A stretch of 64,000 nucleotides of DNA from Bacteroides caecigallinarum. GTDB lineage: Bacteria; Bacteroidota; Bacteroidia; Bacteroidales; Bacteroidaceae. The number at the start of each line of letters is the position of its first letter. Within the stretch, counting starts at the first letter, position 1. The notes below the pieces were generated by a model. It was not told the origin of the DNA and did not search any database. It saw nothing but the letters and a program-made list of their open reading frames with translations. Of this stretch, positions 42,787-52,464 are shown piece by piece. Location of the stretch: positions 45,649 through 109,648 of the forward strand of contig NZ_JACJLQ010000006.1 of the NCBI RefSeq assembly GCF_016902295.1, read 5' to 3'. A program made the position numbers and the translations under genes.

Positions 42787-44526
42787 ATGACTGAAATAAA
42801 AGCTACCGAAAGTTCAGAAAAGAAAAGCCTGAACTTCATCGAACAAATCGTAGAAAAAGACTTGAGAGAAGGTAAGAACGATGGAAGAATTCAAACACGT
42901 TTTCCACCGGAACCAAACGGTTACCTTCATATAGGACATGCCAAAGCAATATGCATGGACTTCGGAATAGCAAAGAAATACGGAGGTGTATGTAACCTTC
43001 GCTTTGATGATACAAATCCGACTAAAGAAGATGTAGAATATGTCGAGGCTATAAAGGAAGACATCCAATGGTTGGGATTCCAGTGGGGAAACGAATATTA
43101 TGCATCCGACTATTTCCAGCAGCTTTGGGATTTCGCCATCAAATTGATTAAAGAAGGAAAAGCATATATAGACGAACAAAGCTCTGAAGAAATAGCGGCA
43201 CAGAAAGGTACACCGACTCAGCCTGGAACCAATAGTCCGTACCGCGACCGTCCTATCGAAGAAAATCTTGACCTGTTCATGAAAATGAACAACGGCGAAA
43301 TAGAAGAAGGAAAGATGGTTCTGCGTGCCAAAATTGACATGGCAAATCCTAACATGCATTTCCGCGACCCTATCATTTACCGTGTGGTGAAAACTCCTCA
43401 CCACCGTACTGGCGACAAGTGGAAGGCATATCCTATGTATGACTTCGCTCACGGACAGAGCGACTACTTCGAAGGAGTGACTCACTCATTATGCACACTG
43501 GAATTTGTAGTACACCGTCCGCTTTACGATTTATTTGTTGATTGGGTAAAAGATGGAAAAGACCTTGACGACCACCGTCCGCACCAATATGAATTCAACA
43601 AACTTAATCTGAGTTACACACTTATGAGTAAGCGTAACCTCCTGACATTGGTTAAGGAAGGTTTGGTAAACGGATGGGACGACCCACGTATGCCGACTAT
43701 CTGCGGATTCCGTCGCCGTGGTTATTCTCCTGAGTCCATCAGAAACTTTGTAGATAAAATCGGATATACTACATACGATGCACTAAACGACTTCGCATTG
43801 CTTGAAAGTGCCGTACGCGAAGACTTGAACGCCCGCGCGACACGTGTTTCTGCCGTGATTAATCCTGTAAAACTGGTTATCACAAACTATCCTGAAGGGA
43901 AGGTAGAAGAAATGGAAGCCATCAACAACCCTGAAGATCCGAACTCAGGAACTCACATCATCGAATTCAGCCGTGAACTGTGGATGGAACGTGAAGACTT
44001 TATGGAAGATGCTCCTAAGAAATATTTCCGTATGACTCCAGGACAGGAAGTGAGACTGAAAAATGCTTACATCGTGAGATGTACAGGATGCAAGAAAGAC
44101 GAGAATGGCAACATCATAGAAGTATATGCCGAATACGATCCAAACACAAAGAGCGGTATGCCTGAAGCAAATCGTAAAGTAAAAGGAACACTCCACTGGG
44201 TAAGCTGCAACCACTGCCTGAAAGCTGAAGTCCGACTATACGACCGCTTGTGGAAAGTAGAAAATCCACGCGATGAAATGGCAGCTATCCGCGAGGCAAA
44301 AGATTGTTCTCCACTTGAGGCAATGAAAGAAATGATAAATCCTAACTCTCTGACAATACTGAACGAATGTTATGTAGAGAAGTTCCTTGCCGAAGCCAAA
44401 CCATTGTATTATCTGCAGTTCCAACGTATCGGTTACTTCAACGTGGATAAGGATTCTACTCCTGAACATTTAGTGTTCAACAGAACAGTATCACTGAAAG
44501 ACACTTGGAGCAAGATAAACAAGTAG
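42787..44526 (+). CDS. glnS: Glutaminyl-tRNA synthetase
   Basis: A 579-residue class I synthetase, slightly longer than the 554 residues of E. coli GlnRS. The HIGH-type motif is PPEPNGYLHIGHAKAI near residues 38-53. LRFDDTNPTKEDVEYVEAI follows, and the second signature is TLMSKRNLLTLV (a KMSKS variant) near 280. The C-terminal anticodon-binding beta-barrels run from about 355. It charges tRNA-Gln with glutamine in the cytoplasm. It is a single-gene unit with a strong terminator after it. Confidence 0.98.
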   Translation: MTEIKATESSEKKSLNFIEQIVEKDLREGKNDGRIQTRFPPEPNGYLHIGHAKAICMDFGIAKKYGGVCNLRFDDTNPTKEDVEYVEAIKEDIQWLGFQWGNEYYASDYFQQLWDFAIKLIKEGKAYIDEQSSEEIAAQKGTPTQPGTNSPYRDRPIEENLDLFMKMNNGEIEEGKMVLRAKIDMANPNMHFRDPIIYRVVKTPHHRTGDKWKAYPMYDFAHGQSDYFEGVTHSLCTLEFVVHRPLYDLFVDWVKDGKDLDDHRPHQYEFNKLNLSYTLMSKRNLLTLVKEGLVNGWDDPRMPTICGFRRRGYSPESIRNFVDKIGYTTYDALNDFALLESAVREDLNARATRVSAVINPVKLVITNYPEGKVEEMEAINNPEDPNSGTHIIEFSRELWMEREDFMEDAPKKYFRMTPGQEVRLKNAYIVRCTGCKKDENGNIIEVYAEYDPNTKSGMPEANRKVKGTLHWVSCNHCLKAEVRLYDRLWKVENPRDEMAAIREAKDCSPLEAMKEMINPNSLTILNECYVEKFLAEAKPLYYLQFQRIGYFNVDKDSTPEHLVFNRTVSLKDTWSKINK

Positions 44527-44547
44527 TCAACAACTGATAAAAATATT

Positions 44548-44595
44548 AAAGAGTAATATCTCAACCGTCAGGAACGGAAAATGATATTACTCTTT
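44548..44595. terminator. Bidirectional terminator between glnS and the DUF418 gene
   Basis: Perfect 13-bp arms at 44548-44560 and 44583-44595 with a 22-nt loop, followed by ATTTTTT on the plus strand. The converging gene ends at 44618. Confidence 0.9.
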
Positions 44596-44617
44596 ATTTT
44601 TTACTGGTATATAAATC

Positions 44618-45799
44618 TTATCTCGCTTTACCTATCCATGTAAGTTTGTGCCATACAGTTTCAAGCGGACCTCTCTTAAAATGCTTGAACCACCAGTGGG
44701 CAAAAGTAACCTGTAAAGCCAGGAAAACAATTCCAACCAAAAGACTATATGTCGTACCACACACCTTATGAAGCTCAAGACCATAACCGAAATAAAGGAA
44801 ACTACCTATAACGGATTGTGATACATAATCAGTAAGACTCATCCTTCCGTATGGAGCAAGTATTCTCTGAACCTTTCCACCGCATGTCCAATAAAGTAAC
44901 AGGAATGAAGCCACAATACATAACATAAAGAAGAAATTATACCAAGAGTTCAATACTGTCTTCAGCGAAGAAAGCATAAACTTGATTTCAATCTGAGTAT
45001 AAACAAATTCCTTGAAATAATACATTACCAATGTTAAAGGCAATGAGATACATAAAACTTTAACCCAAAAATCCCTTGACTTACGCAGAGAATCATCCGA
45101 TGAAGCATCAAAATATCCAAGTCTTCCCAAAAGAATTCCCAACATAAACAATGATGCAGTCTGGAACACACGACCGTAGCACCATGCCCAGTTAAGACTG
45201 GCAAGCTGACCGGTTACTAAGTTAACCTTAACCATTTCCCAAAAGGAATGTCCTCCAAGCTGAGGATAAACATCCCCTAAAGAGAATATCATCTGCTGAG
45301 GATTTTCCAATGGATTAAATACAGAATATAATACCTTTACCCATTCAACAGGCTGAAGCATGAGGAACACAGCCATAGCAAAAAGAGCTTTATTACCCCA
45401 ATGCCTGACCGGGACCAAGACCAAACCAACCAGAGCATATAGTACAAGAATCTCCCCCGGGAAAAATGCCGCATTGATAAATCCAAAACCGAGAAGCAGC
45501 AACAGTCTCCACATATATCTGTTTCTGAAATCTTCTCCCCTCTTTTCCGAACTTCGGCTCTGTAAATAAAAGGTAAAGCCAAACAACAATGCAAAAATAG
45601 CGTATGTCTTACCCGAAAAAGCAAAGAACATCATATCCCACAAAGTTGTATCCAAAGCCTTTGTAGTTTCATTTGCAGCATCAGGGAATGAATAAAAATT
45701 GAAATGTTCAATGTTATGGAGAAGTATTATTCCCATCACGGCAAAACCTCGCAATGCATCTATTGCCACATTACGGCTCTTGTCATTAAGTGTTTTCAT
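44618..45799 (-). CDS. DUF418 family membrane protein
   Basis: A 393-residue polytopic membrane protein. The N-terminus RNVAIDALRGFAVMGIILLHNIEHF is the acyltransferase-3/DUF418 opening (D.LRG...GI...N). About ten hydrophobic segments follow. The C-terminal DUF418 region has YGRMSLTDYVSQSVIGSFLYFGYGL and FAHWWFKHFKRGPLETVWHKLTW. A role in transferring acyl groups to extracytoplasmic glycans is possible but unproven. It appears to be a single gene; the secG operon terminator lies just upstream. Confidence 0.93.
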   Translation of the reverse strand: MKTLNDKSRNVAIDALRGFAVMGIILLHNIEHFNFYSFPDAANETTKALDTTLWDMMFFAFSGKTYAIFALLFGFTFYLQSRSSEKRGEDFRNRYMWRLLLLLGFGFINAAFFPGEILVLYALVGLVLVPVRHWGNKALFAMAVFLMLQPVEWVKVLYSVFNPLENPQQMIFSLGDVYPQLGGHSFWEMVKVNLVTGQLASLNWAWCYGRVFQTASLFMLGILLGRLGYFDASSDDSLRKSRDFWVKVLCISLPLTLVMYYFKEFVYTQIEIKFMLSSLKTVLNSWYNFFFMLCIVASFLLLYWTCGGKVQRILAPYGRMSLTDYVSQSVIGSFLYFGYGLELHKVCGTTYSLLVGIVFLALQVTFAHWWFKHFKRGPLETVWHKLTWIGKAR

Positions 45800-45812
45800 A
45801 TATTACAAAAAA

Positions 45813-45851
45813 AATGTCATCCACAAACTTTACATGTTCATGAATGACATT
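45813..45851 (-). terminator. Terminator of the secG operon
   Basis: 8-bp arms (45813-45820 and 45844-45851); on the minus strand the stem is followed by a run of Ts (the A-run near 45807-45814 on the plus strand). It lies 27 bp after the secG stop. Confidence 0.75.
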
Positions 45852-45877
45852 ATGATTTAATTCTTTCTTAATCGATA

Positions 45878-46240
45878 TTATTGTGCAGAATCACCTGTTG
45901 CAGGAGCAGCAGCCGCATCATCAGCCTGAGGAGCAGCAAAACCTGCAGGTGCATTCAAAGGATTAGTACTCTGTTCTTCTACAGCCTGTTTCATGATAAC
46001 TGAAGAGTTTTCAGCGGCCTGTGGTATTACATAAGTAGCAGCAATGCTGATTACTACCATGAAAGCAGCAAGTCCCCATGTCAGTTTTTCAATAAAATCA
46101 GTTGTCTTACGAACACCCATAATCTGGTTTGATGATGCAAAACTGGAAGCCAAGCCTCCACCTTTAGAATTCTGTATCATTACAACAAAGCATAGTAACA
46201 ATGCTGCAAGCACAATCAATACAATAAATAATAAATACAT
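45878..46240 (-). CDS. secG: Preprotein translocase subunit SecG
   Basis: A 120-residue inner-membrane protein with two membrane helices (LLFIVLIVLAALLLCFVVMIQ and LTWGLAAFMVVISIAATYVI). The loop between them has NSKGGGLASSFASSNQIMGVRKTTDFIEK, the SecG family signature. An Ala/Asp-rich tail follows. It assists SecYEG-mediated export. It is the last gene of the sigma-54 activator-lptE-TPR-secG group (6-bp gap). Confidence 0.95.
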   Translation of the reverse strand: MYLLFIVLIVLAALLLCFVVMIQNSKGGGLASSFASSNQIMGVRKTTDFIEKLTWGLAAFMVVISIAATYVIPQAAENSSVIMKQAVEEQSTNPLNAPAGFAAPQADDAAAAPATGDSAQ

Positions 46241-46246
46241 TTTCTT

Positions 46247-47074
46247 TTATTTTGATTTAGCGTTAATAATCAATCTTTCCAAAAATCTTATTTGGTCTGC
46301 AAAGTAAGCATTTTTTTTTGGATATTTCAAATTTAATTTTTTAATAATTTCCAGAGCTTTATCATATCTTTGCTGTTTAACATATATTTTGGCTAATGTC
46401 TCAGTAAGATATTTGTCATCACCACTATCTTCCACAGTCTTGACATCTGCCTCATCAGTTGCTTCAGTAGTGACATCCATATAATCGTCTTCCGTCGCTT
46501 CAAGCTCTTCATCACAAAACTCATCCACATCCTCTGTATTTTCACTCTTTCTATTATATGAAGACAGCATTCCTGTTTCAGATTTTTCAATAAAGTCATC
46601 TATCAGACTCTGTCCTTTAAGTGGAAGAGTTTCGCTGACAGTTTCATCTTTATATCCATCATTTGATTTAAGCAACAACAATGATGAATAATCCATTACA
46701 GTATCAGCCGGAAGAGATAGTTCTGGAGATAATCCCTTGTCATTAGGAATTTCCGACAGAAATCTGTCTATCAAATCAAGAGTTCTATCGTGGACAACAT
46801 GTTTTTCAGAGCCATCAAATTCATGCTTTGGAGCAGAGAATTTACTGCCTTCAATGAAATAAAACAAAATACTCAAATCGGCTACATATAGTGCGCCGCG
46901 TCTCAATTCATCTTTAAAAGAAGGACTGTCAAGTAAATAAAGGTTCTTGAGCAACAACAACCAAGCAGTCTGAAAATATGGATAACGCAATATAATGGAA
47001 CGTAACTCGTCAAGAGTTTCATTCCCCAAAAGTTCAGGATTATTAATCCAATCATTTAATTTCTGCATTTCCAT
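46247..47074 (-). CDS. TPR-like hypothetical protein
   Basis: From the ATG at 47074, 275 residues, soluble. The N-terminal part (ELRSIILRYPYFQTAWLLLLKNLYLL) is helical. An acidic middle region follows (about 165-215, rich in D/E/T). The C-terminus has a tetratricopeptide-like pair: DKYLTETLAKIYVKQQRYDKALEIIKKLNLKYPKKNAYFADQIRFLERL. It is encoded between lptE and secG, an arrangement I regard as common in Bacteroides. A role in envelope biogenesis is suggested only by that context. Confidence 0.88.
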   Translation of the reverse strand: MEMQKLNDWINNPELLGNETLDELRSIILRYPYFQTAWLLLLKNLYLLDSPSFKDELRRGALYVADLSILFYFIEGSKFSAPKHEFDGSEKHVVHDRTLDLIDRFLSEIPNDKGLSPELSLPADTVMDYSSLLLLKSNDGYKDETVSETLPLKGQSLIDDFIEKSETGMLSSYNRKSENTEDVDEFCDEELEATEDDYMDVTTEATDEADVKTVEDSGDDKYLTETLAKIYVKQQRYDKALEIIKKLNLKYPKKNAYFADQIRFLERLIINAKSK

Positions 47075-47086
47075 AGTCAAGAAATA

Positions 47087-47602
47087 TTACCAGTTGGCTA
47101 CCGTCGCATTGAATATCTGTTCTACTATCTCGTCAATCATTTGGTTTACAAGTTCTTCCTGAACAGCAGACAATTGTTGAGTAGAGTTGTATTCTCTACT
47201 TGCAGAAAACTGCTGTTCGAAATCTTCAGCATGATTTGTATTATTGACAAACCTCACGTTGACAGTCATTTTCAGTTCGGCCATTGTTGAATAACCGTCA
47301 GAGCCTACACCTTTATTGTATGCATCATAGTTTGTTATCTCGCCTGACAACTCCAAATCGCCGTTCTGTTTCACTTGTTTCAATCGAGTTTGCTGCATAT
47401 ACCTGTCCTGAAGCTCAGTATTGAACATAGACTCCATAGGTCCCCATACAAATGCAGCCGACCTGTTTGGGAAGTTCTCGAAAGAAATAGACTTCACCTT
47501 ATCATAGTTTATTGAAGACCCATTAAATTTATACGATACGGTACAGGCTGCCAAAAGGCATAACGATACCGTCAATACAGAAAAAATATTAAATTTACTC
47601 AT
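47087..47602 (-). CDS. lptE: LPS-assembly lipoprotein LptE-like
   Basis: From the ATG at 47602, 171 residues; a longer start at 47617 would overlap the upstream gene. The signal peptide ends in LLAAC, making Cys20 the lipidated residue. TVSYKFNGSSINYDKVKSISFENFPN follows, then a small alpha/beta domain ending in EELVNQMIDEIVEQIFN. This is the Bacteroidetes LptE pattern; LptE plugs the LptD barrel in the outer membrane. Confidence 0.88.
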   Translation of the reverse strand: MSKFNIFSVLTVSLCLLAACTVSYKFNGSSINYDKVKSISFENFPNRSAAFVWGPMESMFNTELQDRYMQQTRLKQVKQNGDLELSGEITNYDAYNKGVGSDGYSTMAELKMTVNVRFVNNTNHAEDFEQQFSASREYNSTQQLSAVQEELVNQMIDEIVEQIFNATVANW

Positions 47603-47603
47603 T

Positions 47604-48932
47604 TTATTCAAGCCCATATTCTTTTATTTTCCTATACAAAGTTCTTTCAGATATTTTCAAATCACTTGCCGCATTCTTGCGCTTACCATTATGGCGTTCA
47701 AGAGCCTTCTTTATCATTTCTTTTTCAACATCATCTAAAGAAAGGTTTTCTTCTACATAAACTTCTGTATCCTGATAATCGGACGAGTCGTCACGTTTTA
47801 CCACTGTAGTTGGTACAGGAGTAATGGATGTCGGTGTCACCGGTTGAATTTGTCCCACCTGTGGATATTGTTGAACATGCGGAACTACCATCGGCATATC
47901 AGTAATGACGTCCATTGTAGAATCCTGAAGGAAATGAGGTTTATTCTCTACCGGATGAGTTCCATGACGCCCCGCATCACGCTCAGCCATAATCTCGTGT
48001 ACTAACTTTTTCAGTTCTGTAACATCACGCCGCATGTCAAAAAGAACCTGATATAATATTTCTCTTTCACTTTCAAAACTTTTTCCACCAGAATGGGCAG
48101 TTCCCTTTGAACCGACAAAAGTCGGCAATTTCGAGTTGCTTGCAAAGTCAGGCAAATATGTAGAAAGTATTTCAGGAGTTATATCCCTGTTTGTTTCAAT
48201 AATTGAAATCTGTTCTGTAATATTTTTCAACTGTCTTATATTACCAGGCCACGGATATTCCACAAGCATACGCTTTGCTTCTTCATTCAACTGAATTGAT
48301 GGCATACGGTATTTTTCCGCAAAATCGGCAGCGAACTTTCTAAAAAGCAATGCAATATCACCAGGTCTCTCCCTTAAAGGCGGGACTTTAATAGGTACTG
48401 TATTAAGACGGTAATAGAGGTCCTCGCGAAAACGTCCTTCCGCTATCGCATCTGCAAAATTCACATTTGTGGCAGCTACAATTCTTACATCTGTTTTCTG
48501 TACTTTAGATGAGCCTACCTTTATATATTCACCTGTCTCAAGCACACGCAAAAGTCTGGCTTGCGTGGACAATGGCAATTCACCTACTTCATCCAGAAAT
48601 ATAGTACCACCATTGGCCTCGGCAAAATAACCGTTCCTGTCGCTAATTGCTCCAGTAAACGCTCCTTTCTCGTGACCGAACAATTCCGAATCAATAGTTC
48701 CTTCAGGTATAGCCCCACAATTGACAGCTATATAAGGTCCATGTTTTCTTCTGCTGAACTGATGTATAATCTGTGGAAAACTTTCCTTACCTACTCCACT
48801 TTCGCCGGTAACAAGTACCGAAAGATCTGTAGGAGCCACCTGCATGGCTATATCTATCGCCCTGTTTAGTCCCTCGGTATTACCTATAATACCAAAACGA
48901 AGTTTTATATTCTGAATATCTGATTTTACCAT
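47604..48932 (-). CDS. Sigma-54-dependent transcriptional activator
   Basis: From the ATG at 48932, 442 residues; 48953 is an upstream alternative. The AAA+ domain starts almost at once (FGIIGNTEGLNRAIDIAMQV), with Walker A GESGVGKE, the sigma-54 contact loop GAFTGA, Walker B GGTIFLDEVGEL and PWPGNIRQLKN. No receiver or other sensory domain precedes it. A Pro/Gln/Thr-rich linker (about 330-380) leads to a Fis-type HTH (IKKALERHNGKRKNAASDLKISERTLYRKI). Note GKES in place of the usual GKEx(I/L). A -7-like box (CAAATTTA, 48951-48958 on the plus strand) lies just upstream. Confidence 0.95.
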   Translation of the reverse strand: MVKSDIQNIKLRFGIIGNTEGLNRAIDIAMQVAPTDLSVLVTGESGVGKESFPQIIHQFSRRKHGPYIAVNCGAIPEGTIDSELFGHEKGAFTGAISDRNGYFAEANGGTIFLDEVGELPLSTQARLLRVLETGEYIKVGSSKVQKTDVRIVAATNVNFADAIAEGRFREDLYYRLNTVPIKVPPLRERPGDIALLFRKFAADFAEKYRMPSIQLNEEAKRMLVEYPWPGNIRQLKNITEQISIIETNRDITPEILSTYLPDFASNSKLPTFVGSKGTAHSGGKSFESEREILYQVLFDMRRDVTELKKLVHEIMAERDAGRHGTHPVENKPHFLQDSTMDVITDMPMVVPHVQQYPQVGQIQPVTPTSITPVPTTVVKRDDSSDYQDTEVYVEENLSLDDVEKEMIKKALERHNGKRKNAASDLKISERTLYRKIKEYGLE

Positions 48933-49001
48933 AAAACACAAATTGTCTGCCAAATTTACAAAATCTTTGGAAAGATGACTAATATATGGTACGAAATTAC
49001 A

Positions 49002-51632
49002 TCAGAATACCGTACGTATCATCAATCTCACGCCCCATTTATTAGCTGTAGGAAGATGGTTATAATTAAGTCGCCTTACGTACTCAATATGTAAAAGTTT
49101 GAAAATGTTATGAATACCTGCAGTAATTTCAACGTATGGCACCTTAGGGTCCATCACATGACTGGAATAATTATACTTTCCTGTAGCATCATAATGTCCT
49201 GGAAACATCATAAGCGTTTCGTCATTCCTGTTTTTCTCAAGGAAAGGATTGTTTTTGTCAGTAAGAGTACCCCACAAACATTTTACTCCGATAAACTCAC
49301 GCCATTTCAATTTCTTTATCAAAGGTATTCTATTGAACAGTTTTCCCTGCATGTTCCATGAAAAATCCAACGACGCATACCTGTCATTAAGGAACTCCAT
49401 ATTATTAATCAAATTGAAAGTTTCATCCTGAATAATATACGACAAGTTTGCAGCAGGCATAATCAACAACGGGAAAGGAACTTTGTTCCACTGTATTCCG
49501 CCTTTCAGATATATGTCAACATTACCCCATGAACTCAACCAGAAACGTTTGTAGGCACTGGCCTCTGTCATGTTATAAGTGTAGTCACTTCCTAAAACGC
49601 CTTTCAAGCCCACCGTATGTTGAAGAACAAATTCCGGAGCGTCAAGATTTACCGGCAATCTCCTCTGTTTTGTATTTACAAAAGTCTCACCTGGAGCATA
49701 TCTCAATGCCAAAGAAGCCTCAGTTACTGTTATGTCATGAGTATTGAAAGGAGACTTCACCCATTTATTACCAGAAACAGAACCATCTGCAATTGCAGAC
49801 TGAAGTTTGGACTCTCCAGCCATAGTACGATAGAACAACTCTCCACAAGGCTCATAGTTGGCATATCTCAGCATAGCGGTTGTCTTGAAACCAAATTCGC
49901 GTTCACGTTCATATTTAATAGTAGCCTTACGCTCGTAATTATACTGGTCAACCTGACATACCTTTAGAGCAGTAAAAACATTATCCTTGTCGGCATTGAT
50001 AAACTTATCTGACGGAAGCATGTTATCATACTGGTATGTAAATGTCATAGAATGTTTAGGAAATTCTCTTGGCAAATATTCCTTTTTATCAAAAGAATAT
50101 TCAATTTCTCCCATATATTTTGACTTCCTATCCTTAAATCCGTAAGCATAATACCCCTTAAGGAAAATGTTAGGATGAAGGTTGGCAGTAGTTTGTGCAG
50201 ACGCACGCAGACGCAAACCGTCAATATAGTTAGATGTAATCATTGTATTAATCGGACCAATATCAACCTTACTATCCTTACTTGTTTCCACATAACTTTC
50301 AATGATAGCTCTGAGTCCAAACATTATATATTTGAAACCTTTGATTTTTGCCAAATCATCAAGAAAGCTTCCCATACGTGTTTCCGATTCTGTCAGTTCT
50401 TCCTGTCTGTACTTCTTCCAAAAATCATCGTCACGCATCATGGCATTAACATCTTTTATTTCTGAACCTTTCATTTTGAAGAGCTTGTCAGGTAATGGCT
50501 CAAAAGAGAAATCAAAGTTACGCGTAGTACGCCTTACCATATACGACCCAAGTATCTTTTTCAGATAAGACAATTCACAAAGCATATCATCTTCCATCAA
50601 CGACCATTCGCCAGTTGGCAGTTCACCGAACTTCTGATTTATAATCATGTGATCGACAAAATTTATATCAGTCTTTTTAGGAAGATTCATATTACACTGC
50701 TTCACCCTATATGTTGAATCCGCCAATATATACAGATGTCCTGTAAATCCAAAGTCCTGCGAATTATTAGGAACAAAAGTCAAATGGAAACACTTGTCAC
50801 GTTCTACAAATACAGTATCCATTATATAATACTTATAAAATCTTATCCCTGCGTCAGAAACAGGACTGTCAAAAGGATATTGCAAGAAGCGGAAACGGTC
50901 TTCATAAATATCTATATCCTGAAAGACATCTTTCAATACAGTAGTAAGCATATCGCCAGTACTAAACAGTTCGTTTATTCCTCTTGAATCAATTCCCTGG
51001 ATAATTGTTTTTTCGGAACGTGGCTCCTTTCTATATATTTTCTGCGAAACAGTCTCATCCACAGAAACAGGCAAAATTCGTTTCTGAGTAACATCACATA
51101 TCTCTACCTGATCGCGTAGAAACGGATACTTCTTAAAAAGCCATGATTCTCTTAGAGAATCAGGTGTAATATCATTTACAGCTAATGTAATCTTTTGATA
51201 CTTATTATAGAAATAATAATCTTTATTTTCCAGATTTGTTCTTCCCTTCGACTCAATTACTTTCTTCATAAGTTCTACAGCAGGGTTGTTCTTCCTGGAA
51301 TATTTTTCTTTTTTGGGCTTAACCACGACCTCATCAAGAACCAGTTCCGACTTCATGCTCACATTCAGTTCCGTGGTTTTTGACGATACTTTAATATCCT
51401 GCCTTGTATAACCCACCATAGAGAATGTCAGTTTGTTCCAGCCTGAACGATATGGGATAGAATACTTTCCGTCAATATCAGTAATAGTACCCACTCCCTT
51501 ACCGTCATAATATATATTCAAATATGGGATAGGTTCACCGGTATCCGAATCAACAACAACTCCATGAATCTGAGCATACATACCTAAAGCCCAAACCCAT
51601 AAAGCTATCACAACGAGTAATCTTTTTACCAT
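49002..51632 (-). CDS. DUF5686 outer-membrane protein with carboxypeptidase-like domain
   Basis: An 876-residue protein with a signal peptide (MVKRLLVVIALWVWALGMYAQ). A CarboxypepD_reg-like beta domain covers about 22-100 (IHGVVVDSDTGEPIPYLNIYYDGKG, YSIPYRSGWNKLTFSMVGY). The DUF5686 region from about 115 to the end is rich in alternating aromatic strands and finishes with a terminal aromatic residue (RLMIRTVF), as for outer-membrane beta-barrels. Family members are induced or essential-like in some Bacteroidetes; function unknown. A -7-like box for the minus strand reads CAAATTTA at 51653-51660. Confidence 0.9.
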   Translation of the reverse strand: MVKRLLVVIALWVWALGMYAQIHGVVVDSDTGEPIPYLNIYYDGKGVGTITDIDGKYSIPYRSGWNKLTFSMVGYTRQDIKVSSKTTELNVSMKSELVLDEVVVKPKKEKYSRKNNPAVELMKKVIESKGRTNLENKDYYFYNKYQKITLAVNDITPDSLRESWLFKKYPFLRDQVEICDVTQKRILPVSVDETVSQKIYRKEPRSEKTIIQGIDSRGINELFSTGDMLTTVLKDVFQDIDIYEDRFRFLQYPFDSPVSDAGIRFYKYYIMDTVFVERDKCFHLTFVPNNSQDFGFTGHLYILADSTYRVKQCNMNLPKKTDINFVDHMIINQKFGELPTGEWSLMEDDMLCELSYLKKILGSYMVRRTTRNFDFSFEPLPDKLFKMKGSEIKDVNAMMRDDDFWKKYRQEELTESETRMGSFLDDLAKIKGFKYIMFGLRAIIESYVETSKDSKVDIGPINTMITSNYIDGLRLRASAQTTANLHPNIFLKGYYAYGFKDRKSKYMGEIEYSFDKKEYLPREFPKHSMTFTYQYDNMLPSDKFINADKDNVFTALKVCQVDQYNYERKATIKYEREREFGFKTTAMLRYANYEPCGELFYRTMAGESKLQSAIADGSVSGNKWVKSPFNTHDITVTEASLALRYAPGETFVNTKQRRLPVNLDAPEFVLQHTVGLKGVLGSDYTYNMTEASAYKRFWLSSWGNVDIYLKGGIQWNKVPFPLLIMPAANLSYIIQDETFNLINNMEFLNDRYASLDFSWNMQGKLFNRIPLIKKLKWREFIGVKCLWGTLTDKNNPFLEKNRNDETLMMFPGHYDATGKYNYSSHVMDPKVPYVEITAGIHNIFKLLHIEYVRRLNYNHLPTANKWGVRLMIRTVF

Positions 51633-51733
51633 ATTAATTATATATTTATATTCAAATTTAAAAACGTAATCCGTATATCCGGAACAATATAGACAAACAA
51701 GTTAGTTCTGTTTATTTTGTGTTTTAATAGCAG

Positions 51734-52426
51734 TTACTGCTTTTTATATGGTTTTATTGGATCTTGAACTGATAAAGCTTTCCTATCCTTACTAAACTGA
51801 ATAAAATATGCCACAAAAAGGAAAACCGCGATAGCCAATCCAACAATATCATATACTCCAAAATGCTGACCATATATATCTAAAGATATTTCATCCCAAG
51901 GTGTGTACATACATATAGTATTAATCAATATGATAACCAGTCTAAACTCAGTTGGTCCAAAAGAGCTATATGTCAGACGAAATTCTCCCTTAATAATTGT
52001 AATAATATATGTATATACAGACAGAACAAGATAACCTGCCAAAACCAACAATGCAATGTCAAATCTAAACATAGGAGATAATCCTGCACCTATACACATA
52101 ATACATATCGTAATGGCATCCAAAGAATGGTCAATAAAAAAACCATAAACAGGACGCTGAAGATTTCGTACCCTGGCCAATGTTCCATCCAAACTATCTC
52201 CATACCAATTTATAACCATACCCAATGAGGCCAGCCATAAATACATAATATTTTTCGAAGCCAACACACACCCTATAGCATAAACTATGGCGCCTAAAAC
52301 TCCCATATAAGTCAGGAAATCTGAAGTTACCCAACGTGGCTGTCTCTGTGCCAGCCAAATCAAGGCTACTTTTTCTGCTCTGTTAAGTATTGATGTCTGA
52401 ATTCTTTTTGACTCTTCTTTTCCCAT
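51734..52426 (-). CDS. CDP-alcohol phosphatidyltransferase family protein
   Basis: A 230-residue membrane protein with about six hydrophobic segments. The catalytic signature is spread over residues 75-100: GDSLDGTLARVRNLQRPVYG then FFIDHSLDA, matching D-(x)2-D-G-(x)2-A-R-(x)8-G-(x)3-D-(x)3-D with slight variation. Such enzymes replace CMP in a CDP-alcohol with an acceptor alcohol. It is the last gene of a four-gene cluster with a second enzyme of this type, a cytidylyltransferase and a flippase-like protein. Donor and acceptor unknown. Confidence 0.9.
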   Translation of the reverse strand: MGKEESKRIQTSILNRAEKVALIWLAQRQPRWVTSDFLTYMGVLGAIVYAIGCVLASKNIMYLWLASLGMVINWYGDSLDGTLARVRNLQRPVYGFFIDHSLDAITICIMCIGAGLSPMFRFDIALLVLAGYLVLSVYTYIITIIKGEFRLTYSSFGPTEFRLVIILINTICMYTPWDEISLDIYGQHFGVYDIVGLAIAVFLFVAYFIQFSKDRKALSVQDPIKPYKKQ

Positions 52427-52464
52427 ACCACTCTCTTCTTTTTATATATTACTTTATTATATCT

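Noticed and set aside
42814..43485. A 223-codon frame on the minus strand inside glnS
   Set aside because: It lies wholly opposite the conserved catalytic domain of glutaminyl-tRNA synthetase and its protein is low-complexity Phe/Val/Cys-rich.
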